Notes under the pieces: model-generated
The model's database searches: none
Seen by the model: the letters and a program-made list of their open reading frames with translations, nothing else
Told to the model about the DNA's origin: nothing
Shown: in pieces, positions 1 through 5,182 of the stretch
Layout of the letters: each line of letters opens with the position of its first letter
Numbering within the stretch: position 1 is the first letter of the stretch
Program-made: the position numbers and the translations under genes
IMG/VR virus record: IMGVR_UViG_3300047546_003137
Coordinates: 1 to 40,733 of that record
Reading direction: 5' to 3' (one strand)
DNA length: 40,733 bases
From: a virus

Positions 1-77
1 ACCAGCTTCACTTTACATAAAAGACCAGTCACCTTAACAAAAGATTTCTCAGCCTCACTAGAAATAGGGTCATCCAT
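1..77 (-). CDS. Partial small protein, runs off left edge
   Basis: The first 25 codons of a minus-strand gene are open to the window edge, starting MDDPISSEAEKSFVKVTG. The ATG at 77 has an AGGTG ribosome binding site upstream. That site overlaps the TGA stop (82-84) of the preceding gene, so the two are probably translationally coupled. Function cannot be read from this fragment. Confidence 0.6.
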   Translation of the reverse strand, partial: MDDPISSEAEKSFVKVTGLLCKVKL

Positions 78-81
78 ACTT

Positions 82-318
82 TCACCTACTCTTAACCGGG
101 GCTCTTTCCAAGATACAACCAGTCAACCTCTCAAACATATTAGGGTTGCACGTCAAGTTGCCGGAAGGCGAGGTATCACAGCTGCAGGTTAGATAGTAGG
201 ACATGCAAGACAACCTTCTGGTTTCAAGCACTCTCCCTGGCGACTCTGTTCCAAGCTCAGTCTGGCAAAGAAGAGCAATGGCCTTAATAAGCTCAACCAT
301 TTGGAGCTGATAGTTCAT
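82..318 (-). CDS. Small hypothetical protein, 78 aa, Cys-containing
   Basis: The ATG start has an AGGAG site 7 bases upstream. The N-terminal part (MNYQLQMVELIKAIALLCQ) looks helical. The rest has six further-spaced cysteines (CMSYYLTCSC, CNPN, TGC), so a metal-binding or disulfide fold is possible but unproven. The stop overlaps the ribosome binding site of the next gene, as in an operon. I do not recognise the family. Confidence 0.6.
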   Translation of the reverse strand: MNYQLQMVELIKAIALLCQTELGTESPGRVLETRRLSCMSYYLTCSCDTSPSGNLTCNPNMFERLTGCILERAPVKSR

Positions 319-377
319 AGCAATACTCCTGGGATGTTAGGCTTCTACCAAATAACGGTCTAAGCAACAAACTCTTG

Positions 378-563
378 TTATATGTCCTCAAGAAAGCGGT
401 AGCGATACGCAAGCGTAGCAGCAAGGGCGGCTCTCCAAGTCTCCTTATCGGAGATGGAGCACAAGCACCTCACGTTACCAAACTGGGGAGAGACGTGGGC
501 AAAAGAACTTTCAAGTTCTAAGAAGTGAACCATGCAGTTCTCGTCATAGCATCTAGCAGACAT
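378..563 (-). CDS. Small hypothetical protein, 61 aa
   Basis: The ATG is preceded by AAGGAT at a normal distance. The sequence has four cysteines and a C-terminal helix-like stretch (TWRAALAATLAYRYRFLEDI). The start lies 11 bases inside the end of the upstream ORF, consistent with tight packing of early phage genes. No known family recognised. Confidence 0.6.
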   Translation of the reverse strand: MSARCYDENCMVHFLELESSFAHVSPQFGNVRCLCSISDKETWRAALAATLAYRYRFLEDI

Positions 564-753
564 ATAAACATCCTTTTATGGGATAGGTAAAGAGAGACTT
601 CTCAGCTTTCCTAGCCGGGAAGAGTATCGCAATGGAAAAGTAGTCAAGCTTTCCACCCTGTCTTTGGGGCAAGTAGTATCTTCTAGGTTTAGAAGGTGCC
701 GATGGTTGTGTAGTGGAAAGGGGAGGGGTGTGGCGACGCCCACCAACCAACAA
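553..753 (-). CDS. Possible small protein, 66 aa, TTG start
   Basis: This frame is open between the 15-bp palindrome at 755-769 and the start of the next gene, with which it overlaps by 11 bases. It has only TTG/GTG-type starts and no convincing ribosome binding site. The second half (RRYYLPQRQGGKLDYFSIAI) looks protein-like while the first is proline/threonine-rich. The true start is uncertain, and it could be a non-coding leader. Confidence 0.4.
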   Translation of the reverse strand: MLVGGRRHTPPLSTTQPSAPSKPRRYYLPQRQGGKLDYFSIAILFPARKAEKSLFTYPIKGCLYVC

Positions 754-754
754 C

Positions 755-769
755 TTCCACTAAGTGGAA
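755..769. promoter_or_regulatory. 15-bp perfect palindrome, possible operator
   Basis: TTCCACT-A-AGTGGAA is a perfect inverted repeat with a one-base centre. It lies between the stop of the 38-aa gene at 773 and the ORF beginning at 753. It has no T tract, so it does not look like an intrinsic terminator. A dimeric repressor site is one reading. Confidence 0.35.
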
Positions 770-772
770 CAC

Positions 773-889
773 TTAATATTTCACTATGTCCAAACCTAGG
801 CGGGCCAGCGTGAAGAAGATCATCTTCAGGTGCGCCAGGTCATTTATCTCCTCAAGCTTCTTCTTGAGCAGATCGGTTCGGTCGTCCAT
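773..889 (-). CDS. Tiny protein, 38 aa, possible member of tandem paralog set
   Basis: An ATG at 889 follows an AGGAGAAGAG ribosome binding site. The protein begins MDDRTDLLKKKLEEINDL. Its C-terminal stretch KMIFFTLARLGLDIV resembles KFIMALHFLNLGIDI in the gene at 1362-1544, with K, I, L, LG and DI aligned. It is the last and shortest of five consecutive tiny genes that look related. Function unknown. Confidence 0.65.
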   Translation of the reverse strand: MDDRTDLLKKKLEEINDLAHLKMIFFTLARLGLDIVKY

Positions 890-897
890 CTCTTCTC

Positions 898-1005
898 CTA
901 GGGGAAGGGTTCTTGCTTAGCTAGCTTAAGGCCCTGGAGTAGATCCATAAACTTCTTGCAGATATAGAGTGAGTCTGAAGAGTAGTAGTGGTCGGCAAAG
1001 TCCAT
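898..1005 (-). CDS. Tiny protein, 35 aa, possible divergent paralog
   Basis: The ATG at 1005 lies shortly after the stop of the previous gene, with an AAGAAGGGAT site upstream. The product begins MDFADHYYSSDSLYICKKF. The pattern of tyrosine, helix, then LKLAKQ loosely parallels the neighbouring paralogs, but the match is weak. Its TAG stop is embedded in the AGGAG site of the next gene, suggesting coupling. Confidence 0.55.
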   Translation of the reverse strand: MDFADHYYSSDSLYICKKFMDLLQGLKLAKQEPFP

Positions 1006-1009
1006 CTCT

Positions 1010-1189
1010 CTATCCCTTCTTCAGGTAGTCCACCTTGGACCAGAAGTTCTTCCTCTCTACGGAGAGTAGGTGGAGGGTAAGCAGGAACTTCCTGGCTTCC
1101 TCTACTGGGGAGACGACGTAGATCAGGTTGCTGGGACCGCTGTGCAGCTTCTCCCTGGAGAATAGGGGCTTTGGGGTGCGGTTGCGCAT
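1010..1189 (-). CDS. Small protein, 59 aa, tandem paralog
   Basis: The ATG at 1189 overlaps the stop of the preceding gene as TGATG and has AAGGATAGGT upstream; a GTG one codon earlier is possible. The core NLIYVVSPVEEARKF..TLHLLSVER..F.KVDY matches the next two upstream genes: a tyrosine, then PV, a basic residue, F, LH, VE and DY recur in order. This frame, not the longer overlapping frame at 921-1220, is the coding one because the paralogs share it. Function unknown. Confidence 0.7.
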   Translation of the reverse strand: MRNRTPKPLFSREKLHSGPSNLIYVVSPVEEARKFLLTLHLLSVERKNFWSKVDYLKKG

Positions 1190-1365
1190 CACGACCTATC
1201 CTTCCGTTCCACGTAGTCAAGCTTGCAGAAAGCTTTCTGCTTTTCTACCCGAATACGGTGTAGGACTCGCATGAACAGTATAGCTTTGGGCACGGGTTTA
1301 ACCATGTATACCGTTTCTGTCCGACTGTGGCCGACTGCTTCTTTTTCGTATAGGTCAGGTTTCAT
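1189..1365 (-). CDS. Small protein, 58 aa, tandem paralog
   Basis: The ATG at 1365 overlaps the previous stop as ATGA and the TGA overlaps the next ATG as TGATG, so coupling at both ends explains the weak ribosome binding site. The segment TVYMVKPVPKAILFMRVLH followed by VEKQKAF and KLDY aligns with YVVSPVEEARKFLLTLH, VERKNFW and KVDY of the neighbour. The N-terminus (MKPDLYEKEAVGH) is unlike the others. Function unknown. Confidence 0.7.
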   Translation of the reverse strand: MKPDLYEKEAVGHSRTETVYMVKPVPKAILFMRVLHRIRVEKQKAFCKLDYVERKDRS

Positions 1366-1544
1366 GGTCGGGGTCTCTGGTCGACGACTTTTACTCTAGG
1401 TGCGTTCAGCGAGATATCTATACCGAGATTTAAGAAATGGAGCGCCATGATGAACTTGCGGACCTCCAGCACCGGCCTTATGGAGTATATCTTGTTGAAC
1501 TTAGTTCTGTGCACTAGTTCTTTGCGGTATAGCTTCGCGGCCAT
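1362..1544 (-). CDS. Small protein, 60 aa, tandem paralog
   Basis: First gene of the tandem paralog set in reading direction. I chose the ATG at 1544 because the AAGGA upstream then sits 10 bases away; from the ATG at 1553 the spacing would be only 1-2 bases. The core KIYSIRPVLEVRKFIMALH matches YVVSPVEEARKFLLTLH. The C-terminal RVKVVDQRPRP tail is unique to this copy. The stop overlaps the next ATG. Function unknown. Confidence 0.65.
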   Translation of the reverse strand: MAAKLYRKELVHRTKFNKIYSIRPVLEVRKFIMALHFLNLGIDISLNAPRVKVVDQRPRP

Positions 1545-1567
1545 AAGGTTCATATCCTTAGAAGGAG

Positions 1568-1594
1568 GGGAGGGAGAGGTTTAGTCTCCCTCCC
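1568..1594 (-). terminator. 10-bp G/C-rich hairpin after the 172-aa gene
   Basis: GGGAGGGAGA and TCTCCCTCCC form a perfect 10-bp stem around a 7-base loop, 9 bases past the stop of the gene at 1603. On the minus strand it is not followed by a T tract. It may therefore be a processing or stability hairpin, or a weak terminator. Confidence 0.5.
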
Positions 1595-1602
1595 TAGGAG
1601 GA

Positions 1603-2121
1603 TTAGACAGCCAGGTCCTTCAGGAAGTCGGGGAGGTTGTCTGGGTTGATCTCGATGGTGGGGGCTTCTGCTGCTTTGAGCTCGGCCACTCGGCTAGCGA
1701 TCGCCTCTTCGACTCGGGCGATTGACTCGGGGCGAGAGCCAGAAGTTTCTAGCTGGCGCTTGAGGAGATAGAGCTCTTTAAGCTGGGCGTCTTGGTTTCT
1801 TTTGCGCGAGCCGGGGTTCTTGGTCTCGTACTTGGTGCCGCCGTTGAGCTGAGGATCTTTGTTAAACCAGTTGGTGATGAGGCCGGTGACGTAGCTGCGG
1901 AGCTTCTTGGCGTCGCTGAGCTTGTCTTGGTTGGACTCGGTAGACTTGAACTCCACTTGGCCCTCTTGGAACATGGTCACGATCTTGTCTGCGATCTCCG
2001 AGCGGATGTCGGAGTTGACTACGTCCCGTACGTCGGTCGTAGCAGGCATGAACTCGATGCCTTTGGCGGCGAGGACTTCGGTGGTGACTTGGTAAACTGC
2101 TTCACGTTGCTTCATAGCCAT
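1603..2121 (-). CDS. Uncharacterised phage protein, 172 aa, NGGxKYExKNPGSR family
   Basis: The start at 2121 has AAGGAG 8 bases upstream; a GTG three codons earlier lies inside that site and is rejected. The protein has a variable N-terminal half, a TNWFNKDPQLNGGTKYE..KNPGSR core (about residues 83-107), a helical K/L-rich stretch and an acidic IEINPDNLPDFLKDL tail. The gene at 5183-5695 shares the core and tail closely (GSRPESIARV, VAEL, IEINP). I have the impression that similar proteins occur in other large phages, but I know of no assigned function. Promoter-like motifs precede it at 2165-2182 and 2221-2243. Confidence 0.85.
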   Translation of the reverse strand: MAMKQREAVYQVTTEVLAAKGIEFMPATTDVRDVVNSDIRSEIADKIVTMFQEGQVEFKSTESNQDKLSDAKKLRSYVTGLITNWFNKDPQLNGGTKYETKNPGSRKRNQDAQLKELYLLKRQLETSGSRPESIARVEEAIASRVAELKAAEAPTIEINPDNLPDFLKDLAV

Positions 2122-2164
2122 GGATAACACTCCTTGGTTGCTGGGGCAATAACATTTGCCCGAT

Positions 2165-2182
2165 GGTTAATAATCGATTCGG
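2165..2182 (-). promoter_or_regulatory. Degenerate CCGAA-type promoter motif
   Basis: CCGAATCGATTATTAAC resembles the left part of the promoter family, but the expected TATAAW at the 17-nt offset is CATCGG. It lies between the full motif at 2221-2243 and the gene starting at 2121. It may be a decayed copy. Confidence 0.35.
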
Positions 2183-2220
2183 AAGATTTTCACAGCAATC
2201 ATTTTAGTTTTCATCAACAA

Positions 2221-2243
2221 CTTATATACATAAGTAGATTCGG
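2221..2243 (-). promoter_or_regulatory. CCGAA-17-TATAAG promoter motif
   Basis: On the minus strand CCGAATCTACTTATGTA is followed directly by TATAAG. The offset of 17 nt from the first C to the TATAA box is identical to six other sites in the window. It reads toward the gene starting at 2121. Confidence 0.6.
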
Positions 2244-2262
2244 AAAAGAATGGAGTTGCTGC

Positions 2263-2279
2263 GGGCGTAGCAGTGTCGG
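2263..2279 (+). repeat. Copy of GGGCGTAGCAGTGTCGG repeat
   Basis: This 17-base sequence recurs exactly at 4038-4054. Its core GTAGCAGTGTCG is present in inverted orientation at about 6342-6355 and 7176-7189. All four copies sit in intergenic spots next to a hairpin. Confidence 0.7.
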
Positions 2280-2287
2280 AGCTGTTC

Positions 2288-2332
2288 GGGTGTCTTGGGA
2301 AGACACCCCGGGGACCGAGTAGATCCCCGGGG
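2288..2332 (-). terminator. Two overlapping alternative hairpins
   Basis: GGGTGTCTT/AAGACACCC (2288-2308, loop GGG) and CCCCGGGGA/TCCCCGGGG (2306-2332, 9-base loop) are both perfect 9-bp stems. They share bases 2306-2308, so they compete at the base. They lie 17 bases past the stop of the lipoprotein gene. No T tract follows on the minus strand. Confidence 0.5.
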
Positions 2333-2349
2333 TTTATCAGGAGGTCGCC

Positions 2350-2664
2350 CTAGCGAGCACGCTTGGGGTCGAATTTGTCTACTACTTCAAGCTTGTCAAA
2401 GAGATCCGAAGGGTCTTTGCCATAGCGGGCGCGGAAGCCGTCCAGAGCAGAGGTGACACAATGTGAGAAGTCATCGATGCACTTCTCCTCGTTCTTGCTC
2501 ACGAGGCCGCATACGAGCGCGGTGGTTCGGCAGGATTCGATCTGCACGTGGTAGCGCGTCTCGTCCAGGCGGAGGCGGGTCGTGGACAGCTCTGTTCTGA
2601 GCTGGTCTGCGTCTTTGGTCGTGGCGCAACCGCCGAGCAGCAGCGCGATAGCTAAGTATCTCAT
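2350..2664 (-). CDS. Putative phage lipoprotein, 104 aa
   Basis: The ATG has AAGGAG 6 bases upstream. The N-terminus MRYLAIALLLGGCATTK is a short lipoprotein signal with lipobox LGGC, so Cys13 would be lipidated. Alanine rather than aspartate at +2 would favour the outer membrane in a Gram-negative host (known Lol rule, inferred here). A helical, possibly coiled-coil stretch follows (about residues 18-42), then four cysteines. Phage lipoproteins of this size include superinfection-exclusion proteins and Rz1-type spanins. It is not next to the lysis genes, so exclusion is the likelier role, but this is a guess. Confidence 0.75.
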   Translation of the reverse strand: MRYLAIALLLGGCATTKDADQLRTELSTTRLRLDETRYHVQIESCRTTALVCGLVSKNEEKCIDDFSHCVTSALDGFRARYGKDPSDLFDKLEVVDKFDPKRAR

Positions 2665-2673
2665 GGTTGCTCC

Positions 2674-2910
2674 TTAGTCGATGTAGTCATCGTCGGTTTC
2701 GAAGTCGTCAAAGATTGTGGTAGTCAGGAGATCGACTGCCATCTCGTCGTCGTTCCAGATTTCGTCACTGATGTTGATACCTTCGGACTCGAGCGAGTAG
2801 ACAATCGAGTTGACGTGGTGCGGTTGAACATCCCTGCGGATCACTTCGCCGTCGAGGCGGACGACATACTTGAGTGAAGTATCGACGTTGTGGATGGATG
2901 AGTAAGCCAT
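2674..2910 (-). CDS. Acidic small hypothetical protein, 78 aa
   Basis: CAGGAGG lies 5 bases before the ATG. The middle has a short beta-like stretch (KYVVRLDGEVIRRDV) and the C-terminus is very acidic (FDDFETDDDYID). The promoter motif at 2925-2947 lies just upstream and overlaps the end of the preceding gene. It is followed after 9 bases by the lipoprotein gene, so the two probably share a transcript. Family not recognised. Confidence 0.75.
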   Translation of the reverse strand: MAYSSIHNVDTSLKYVVRLDGEVIRRDVQPHHVNSIVYSLESEGINISDEIWNDDEMAVDLLTTTIFDDFETDDDYID

Positions 2911-2924
2911 ATAACCTCCTGTTT

Positions 2925-2947
2925 ATTATACTTACTTATTGATTCGG
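2925..2947 (-). promoter_or_regulatory. CCGAA-17-TATAAT promoter motif
   Basis: CCGAATCAATAAGTAAG is followed by TATAAT on the minus strand. The motif overlaps the last codons and stop of the 34-aa membrane peptide gene (stop at 2932-2934). It points at the 78-aa gene starting at 2910. Confidence 0.65.
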
Positions 2948-3036
2948 ATGATCCTTATGGCGACGTTCGCGGTGGCGATAATCAGCAGCATAGTCGTGAT
3001 CACAGCGGTAGCTTTGATGATCTGCATGGCGAGCAT
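2932..3036 (-). CDS. 34-aa membrane peptide
   Basis: ATG at 3036 has AAAGGG 7 bases upstream and lies 4 bases after the previous stop. The product (MLAMQIIKATAVITTMLLII...) is one hydrophobic helix with a basic C-terminus (RIIRINK), so a single-pass membrane peptide is likely. A second such peptide lies at 7054-7122. Function unknown; small phage membrane peptides can be inhibitors or exclusion factors. Confidence 0.6.
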   Translation of the reverse strand: MLAMQIIKATAVITTMLLIIATANVAIRIIRINK

Positions 3037-3040
3037 TGCT

Positions 3041-3139
3041 TTACCCTTTCTTCGGTGGGGTTAGGAGAACTTCCCAGGCTGACTTGGGACGCTTGCCCTT
3101 GTAGATCTTCTTGAGTTCTGCGCTAGTTAACGCTTTCAT
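3041..3139 (-). CDS. 32-aa basic protein
   Basis: ATG at 3139 follows AAGGAGATCTAAT, a strong ribosome binding site that lies inside the end of the upstream gene. The product begins MKALTSAELKKIYKGKRPKS and ends in TPPKKG; it is lysine-rich. It is the fourth gene of a five-gene run starting at 3623. Function unknown. Confidence 0.6.
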   Translation of the reverse strand: MKALTSAELKKIYKGKRPKSAWEVLLTPPKKG

Positions 3140-3140
3140 A

Positions 3141-3317
3141 TTAGATCTCCTTGGAAAAGGTTCGAAGTTCTTTGCTGATCAAGATCTCGAGGCAGTTCCG
3201 CAGCGTCTCGAGTCTTTCGAGGATGTCGATACTTTTTGGACCGCGAGTCAGCATGAGTTCGTATTTGAGATGGGCGATACCGTTTAGCAGCAGCACTTTC
3301 TCTTGGTTGATGTCCAT
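3141..3317 (-). CDS. 58-aa helical protein
   Basis: ATG at 3317 begins one base after the previous stop (3319-3321), so coupling is likely; the ribosome binding site is weak. The product is almost wholly helical in character, with leucine-rich heptad-like stretches (DILERLETLRNCLEILISKEL). Its last codons carry the AAGGAG of the next gene. Function unknown. Confidence 0.6.
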   Translation of the reverse strand: MDINQEKVLLLNGIAHLKYELMLTRGPKSIDILERLETLRNCLEILISKELRTFSKEI

Positions 3318-3318
3318 G

Positions 3319-3462
3319 TTAGACGTCCCACTTGGTGGTGGTTAAGTAAGCGAGCCGCGACATCAGCTGCTTGAGATCATCTCGGTTCGGCTCCCGAGTC
3401 AGCGCGTCCTCGACGAGCTCGGCCATCAGCATCAGCTCGTCGTCGGTGAATACTACTTTCAT
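3319..3462 (-). CDS. 47-aa acidic protein
   Basis: ATG at 3462 overlaps the previous stop as ATGA and has AGGGGATC upstream. The product begins MKVVFTDDELMLMAELVEDA and is helical and acidic. It belongs to the run of five genes downstream of the promoter motif at 3636-3658. Function unknown. Confidence 0.65.
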   Translation of the reverse strand: MKVVFTDDELMLMAELVEDALTREPNRDDLKQLMSRLAYLTTTKWDV

Positions 3463-3623
3463 AGTGATCCCCTCTCGGTGTACTCGATGGTGTCGCGCAT
3501 GATGCGGTTGGCTTGGTCGCGTATGCCAGACAAATACTCGAAAGTGTCTGGGTCTTCGGCTATGTTGATCGAGTCGAGGTAGGCTAAGATCGACTTAAGA
3601 TTAGCTATCTGCGCGTTGTCCAT
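3459..3623 (-). CDS. 54-aa helical protein, first gene of a five-gene run
   Basis: ATG at 3623 is preceded by AGGAGGTCAAC. The promoter motif at 3636-3658 places TATAAA directly before that site, which would give an unusually short leader. The protein begins MDNAQIANLKSILAYLDSIN and looks helical. The stop overlaps the next ATG. Function unknown. Confidence 0.7.
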   Translation of the reverse strand: MDNAQIANLKSILAYLDSINIAEDPDTFEYLSGIRDQANRIMRDTIEYTERGSL

Positions 3624-3635
3624 GTTGACCTCCTA

Positions 3636-3658
3636 TTTATACCCTCTAATTGATTCGG
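3636..3658 (-). promoter_or_regulatory. CCGAA-17-TATAAA promoter motif
   Basis: CCGAATCAATTAGAGGG is followed directly by TATAAA, then AGGAGG. It lies between a TCCG-loop hairpin (3666-3685) and the first gene of a five-gene run. Confidence 0.65.
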
Positions 3659-3665
3659 AGGTAGT

Positions 3666-3685
3666 GGGACTCATCCGTGAGTCCC
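3666..3685 (-). terminator. TCCG-loop hairpin
   Basis: GGGACTCA-TCCG-TGAGTCCC is a perfect 8-bp stem with a tetraloop, about 20 bases past the stop of the gene at 3705. Near-identical hairpins occur at 5773, 6360 and 6790. There is no T tract on the minus strand, so simple intrinsic termination is not certain. Confidence 0.6.
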
Positions 3686-3704
3686 GCGAGCGCCCTCCGA
3701 AGGT

Positions 3705-3974
3705 CTAGTCAAAATCAACTAATTCAACTTTAAGGTTGGAGATCTGGTTTGTCGCAAGGTCAACATCATAGCTGACGTCTTGGTTATCGGCGACAGCAAA
3801 CAATTCGCACAGTGAGTCTAATTGTTCGGCTAGTTTGAGATCATGGTCGGCTACGTACTCATCGCAGTTAGGACCATCTGCGAAGCGGAATGACTCGTCA
3901 AACGCTTCAAAGCGGTGGCCGCCAAGAGTCACAATGCGGTTGATAGTGCCTTCAAGTTTGACATTCGCTATCAT
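3705..3974 (-). CDS. Acidic small protein, 89 aa
   Basis: I start at the ATG at 3974, which has AAGGAGG 6 bases upstream. The open frame extends further, but that extension would run through the promoter and hairpin region. The product has a beta-like N-terminal segment (VKLEGTINRIVTLGGHRFEAF) and a long acidic rest. The promoter motif at 3988-4010 and the hairpin at 3666-3685 make it a one-gene cassette. Family not recognised. Confidence 0.75.
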   Translation of the reverse strand: MIANVKLEGTINRIVTLGGHRFEAFDESFRFADGPNCDEYVADHDLKLAEQLDSLCELFAVADNQDVSYDVDLATNQISNLKVELVDFD

Positions 3975-3987
3975 TTTGACCTCCTTA

Positions 3988-4010
3988 ATTATATTTAATA
4001 ATAGTTTCGG
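3988..4010 (-). promoter_or_regulatory. CCGAA-17-TATAAT promoter motif
   Basis: CCGAAACTATTATTAAA is followed by TATAAT and then AAGGAGG. It is one of the three closest matches to the consensus, with 6305-6327 and 7707-7729. It points at the 89-aa gene starting at 3974. Confidence 0.7.
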
Positions 4011-4037
4011 AAAAGACCGGTACGCTGCAGCGTGCTT

Positions 4038-4074
4038 GGGCGTAGCAGTGTCGGTGCAGCTCGGAAGCTGCACC
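4038..4074 (-). terminator. Repeat copy plus 9-bp CGGA-loop hairpin
   Basis: The GGGCGTAGCAGTGTCGG repeat (4038-4054) abuts a perfect 9-bp hairpin, GGTGCAGCT-CGGA-AGCTGCACC (4053-4074). It lies 6 bases past the stop of the gene at 4081. The loop is TCCG on the minus-strand transcript. Confidence 0.55.
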
Positions 4075-4080
4075 GCAGTA

Positions 4081-4293
4081 TTAACTTCGGAGATTCTTAT
4101 AATTACTATGTTTTTGTATCTCTTTGACGCGCTCGCGGTCGGTCTTAAACTTTCTATCAGAAGACTTAATTGCTGGTTTAGATTCAGCATCGTAATCATC
4201 AGCGAAGTGGATATTTTTACGGATGTTAGTGAGATCGATTAAGTTGCCATGAGTGTGAAGATCGTAGATAACTTTTTTAGTTAGTGTTTGCAT
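4081..4293 (-). CDS. Basic small protein, 70 aa
   Basis: AAGGAGG precedes the ATG by 6 bases. The product begins MQTLTKKVIYDLHTHGNLID and its C-terminal half is lysine/arginine-rich (KSSDRKFKTDRERVKEIQ), unlike its acidic neighbours, so nucleic-acid contact is possible. It is the last of a run from 4758. Function unknown. Confidence 0.7.
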   Translation of the reverse strand: MQTLTKKVIYDLHTHGNLIDLTNIRKNIHFADDYDAESKPAIKSSDRKFKTDRERVKEIQKHSNYKNLRS

Positions 4294-4304
4294 GTTGTGC
4301 CTCC

Positions 4305-4565
4305 TTATTGTTGAGCTAAAAAGCTAGAGTGATATTCTTTCAGGTACGTATTGATCTGATTGCTTAAGGTTGTCATTTCAGAAGAGTCAACCAACTCAGA
4401 TATTTCTTTCAGCGCATCTGCCAGACTTGGTCCATAGTAGACGTGGACCAGACCATCAGAGTCAGTATCAGACAGCACGAGGATGTGGGATCTGTCGCTG
4501 TCATCGTAGCGGAGTACAGTATCAACTTTAATGACGTGACCACCAAGATCTTCACTCGTAAACAT
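4305..4565 (-). CDS. Small hypothetical protein, 86 aa
   Basis: CAGGAGG precedes the ATG by 5 bases. The N-terminal half reads as beta strands (GHVIKVDTVLRYDD, HILVLSDT, LVHVYYGP) and the C-terminal half as an acidic helix followed by a tail. It sits 11 bases upstream of the next gene. No known family recognised. Confidence 0.72.
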   Translation of the reverse strand: MFTSEDLGGHVIKVDTVLRYDDSDRSHILVLSDTDSDGLVHVYYGPSLADALKEISELVDSSEMTTLSNQINTYLKEYHSSFLAQQ

Positions 4566-4590
4566 GCTGACCTCCTGAGCGGTTGTGAGT

Positions 4591-4758
4591 CTAAACTTGA
4601 GTAGTTAACTCATCGCTATAAAAGTAAAGCATATCCCCAGAATCTAGTTGAACACAAATGTTGGGTCCTTCTTCGCTCTCAAACATATCATTGTCTATGG
4701 ACAAACTAACAACAACGCCATCACCTTCTGGAGTAGACACTCGATCATTGATTTTCAT
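4591..4758 (-). CDS. 55-aa protein with KOW/SH3-like look
   Basis: ATG at 4758 has CAGGAG 5 bases upstream. The sequence MKINDRVSTPEGDGVVVSL, then VQLDSGDMLYFYSDEL, follows the pattern of small SH3-like barrels: G-rich turn, VVV strand, then a strand ending before an EL helix start. That fold could bind nucleic acid or RNA polymerase, but the call rests on pattern only. Confidence 0.65.
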   Translation of the reverse strand: MKINDRVSTPEGDGVVVSLSIDNDMFESEEGPNICVQLDSGDMLYFYSDELTTQV

Positions 4759-4795
4759 AGCGTCTCCTGAGTGGTTGCTGGGTTTAAGAAGAGAA

Positions 4796-4817
4796 GCGAG
4801 CTCATCTTCGAGCTCGC
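4796..4817 (-). terminator. 8-bp hairpin after the 85-aa gene
   Basis: GCGAGCTC and GAGCTCGC form a perfect 8-bp stem around a 6-base loop, 7 bases past the stop of the gene at 4825. No T tract follows on the minus strand. Confidence 0.5.
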
Positions 4818-4824
4818 GACTAGA

Positions 4825-5082
4825 TCACTTGAAGAGATCGTTCAGCTTCTTAACAGTCTCAGCATCAGTCACGTAGTCGTAGTCATCGTCAGTGATGAAG
4901 AAGCGATATACGTGATCATCGTTGTTGAGATAGTAAGTCTCAGTATCAGTATTGATGAACTCAGACTTTGTAAACAGAGGGTCAACAAACTTACAGCGCT
5001 CGTACACAACGTCATCAACGATCTTGCAGTCAGCTTTAACGAGAAGATCACAGTTGTCTAAGATGTGCTGTGCGTTGCTCAT
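4825..5082 (-). CDS. Acidic small protein, 85 aa
   Basis: The ATG has only a weak GCGAGAT-type ribosome binding site. The product is acidic and aromatic (TDTETYYLNNDDHVYRFFI, TDDDYDYVTDAE). Upstream there is no CCGAA motif. Instead an inverted repeat ATCATAA/TTATGAT lies at 5112-5131 in an A/T-rich spacer and may hold a different promoter or operator. Flanking hairpins at 5148 and 4796 isolate it. Family not recognised. Confidence 0.7.
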   Translation of the reverse strand: MSNAQHILDNCDLLVKADCKIVDDVVYERCKFVDPLFTKSEFINTDTETYYLNNDDHVYRFFITDDDYDYVTDAETVKKLNDLFK

Positions 5083-5147
5083 GCTGATCTCGCTTTCGTA
5101 GTTAGTTGTTAATCATAAATATTATTATGATCGTAAGAAGCGAAGGA

Positions 5148-5167
5148 TGAGCTCACGGATGAGCTCA
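5148..5167 (-). terminator. TGAGCTCA-CGGA-TGAGCTCA hairpin
   Basis: Two copies of the self-complementary octamer TGAGCTCA flank CGGA, giving an 8-bp stem with a tetraloop. It lies 15 bases past the stop of the gene at 5183. On the minus strand the loop is TCCG. Confidence 0.55.
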
Positions 5168-5182
5168 CCCTGTAAGACGACT

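Noticed and set aside
921-1220. 99-aa minus-strand open frame covering the 59-aa paralog
   Set aside because: The other frame (1010-1189) is shared by two neighbouring paralogs and has coupled starts. The 99-aa frame is proline/arginine-rich, as expected for a shadow frame.
1792-2127. 111-aa plus-strand open frame
   Set aside because: It is antisense to the 172-aa gene, whose frame is confirmed by the paralog at 5183-5695.
3705-4199. Longer 164-aa version of the 89-aa gene
   Set aside because: The extension crosses a promoter motif, a repeat and a hairpin and has no ribosome binding site; AAGGAGG sits right before the ATG at 3974.
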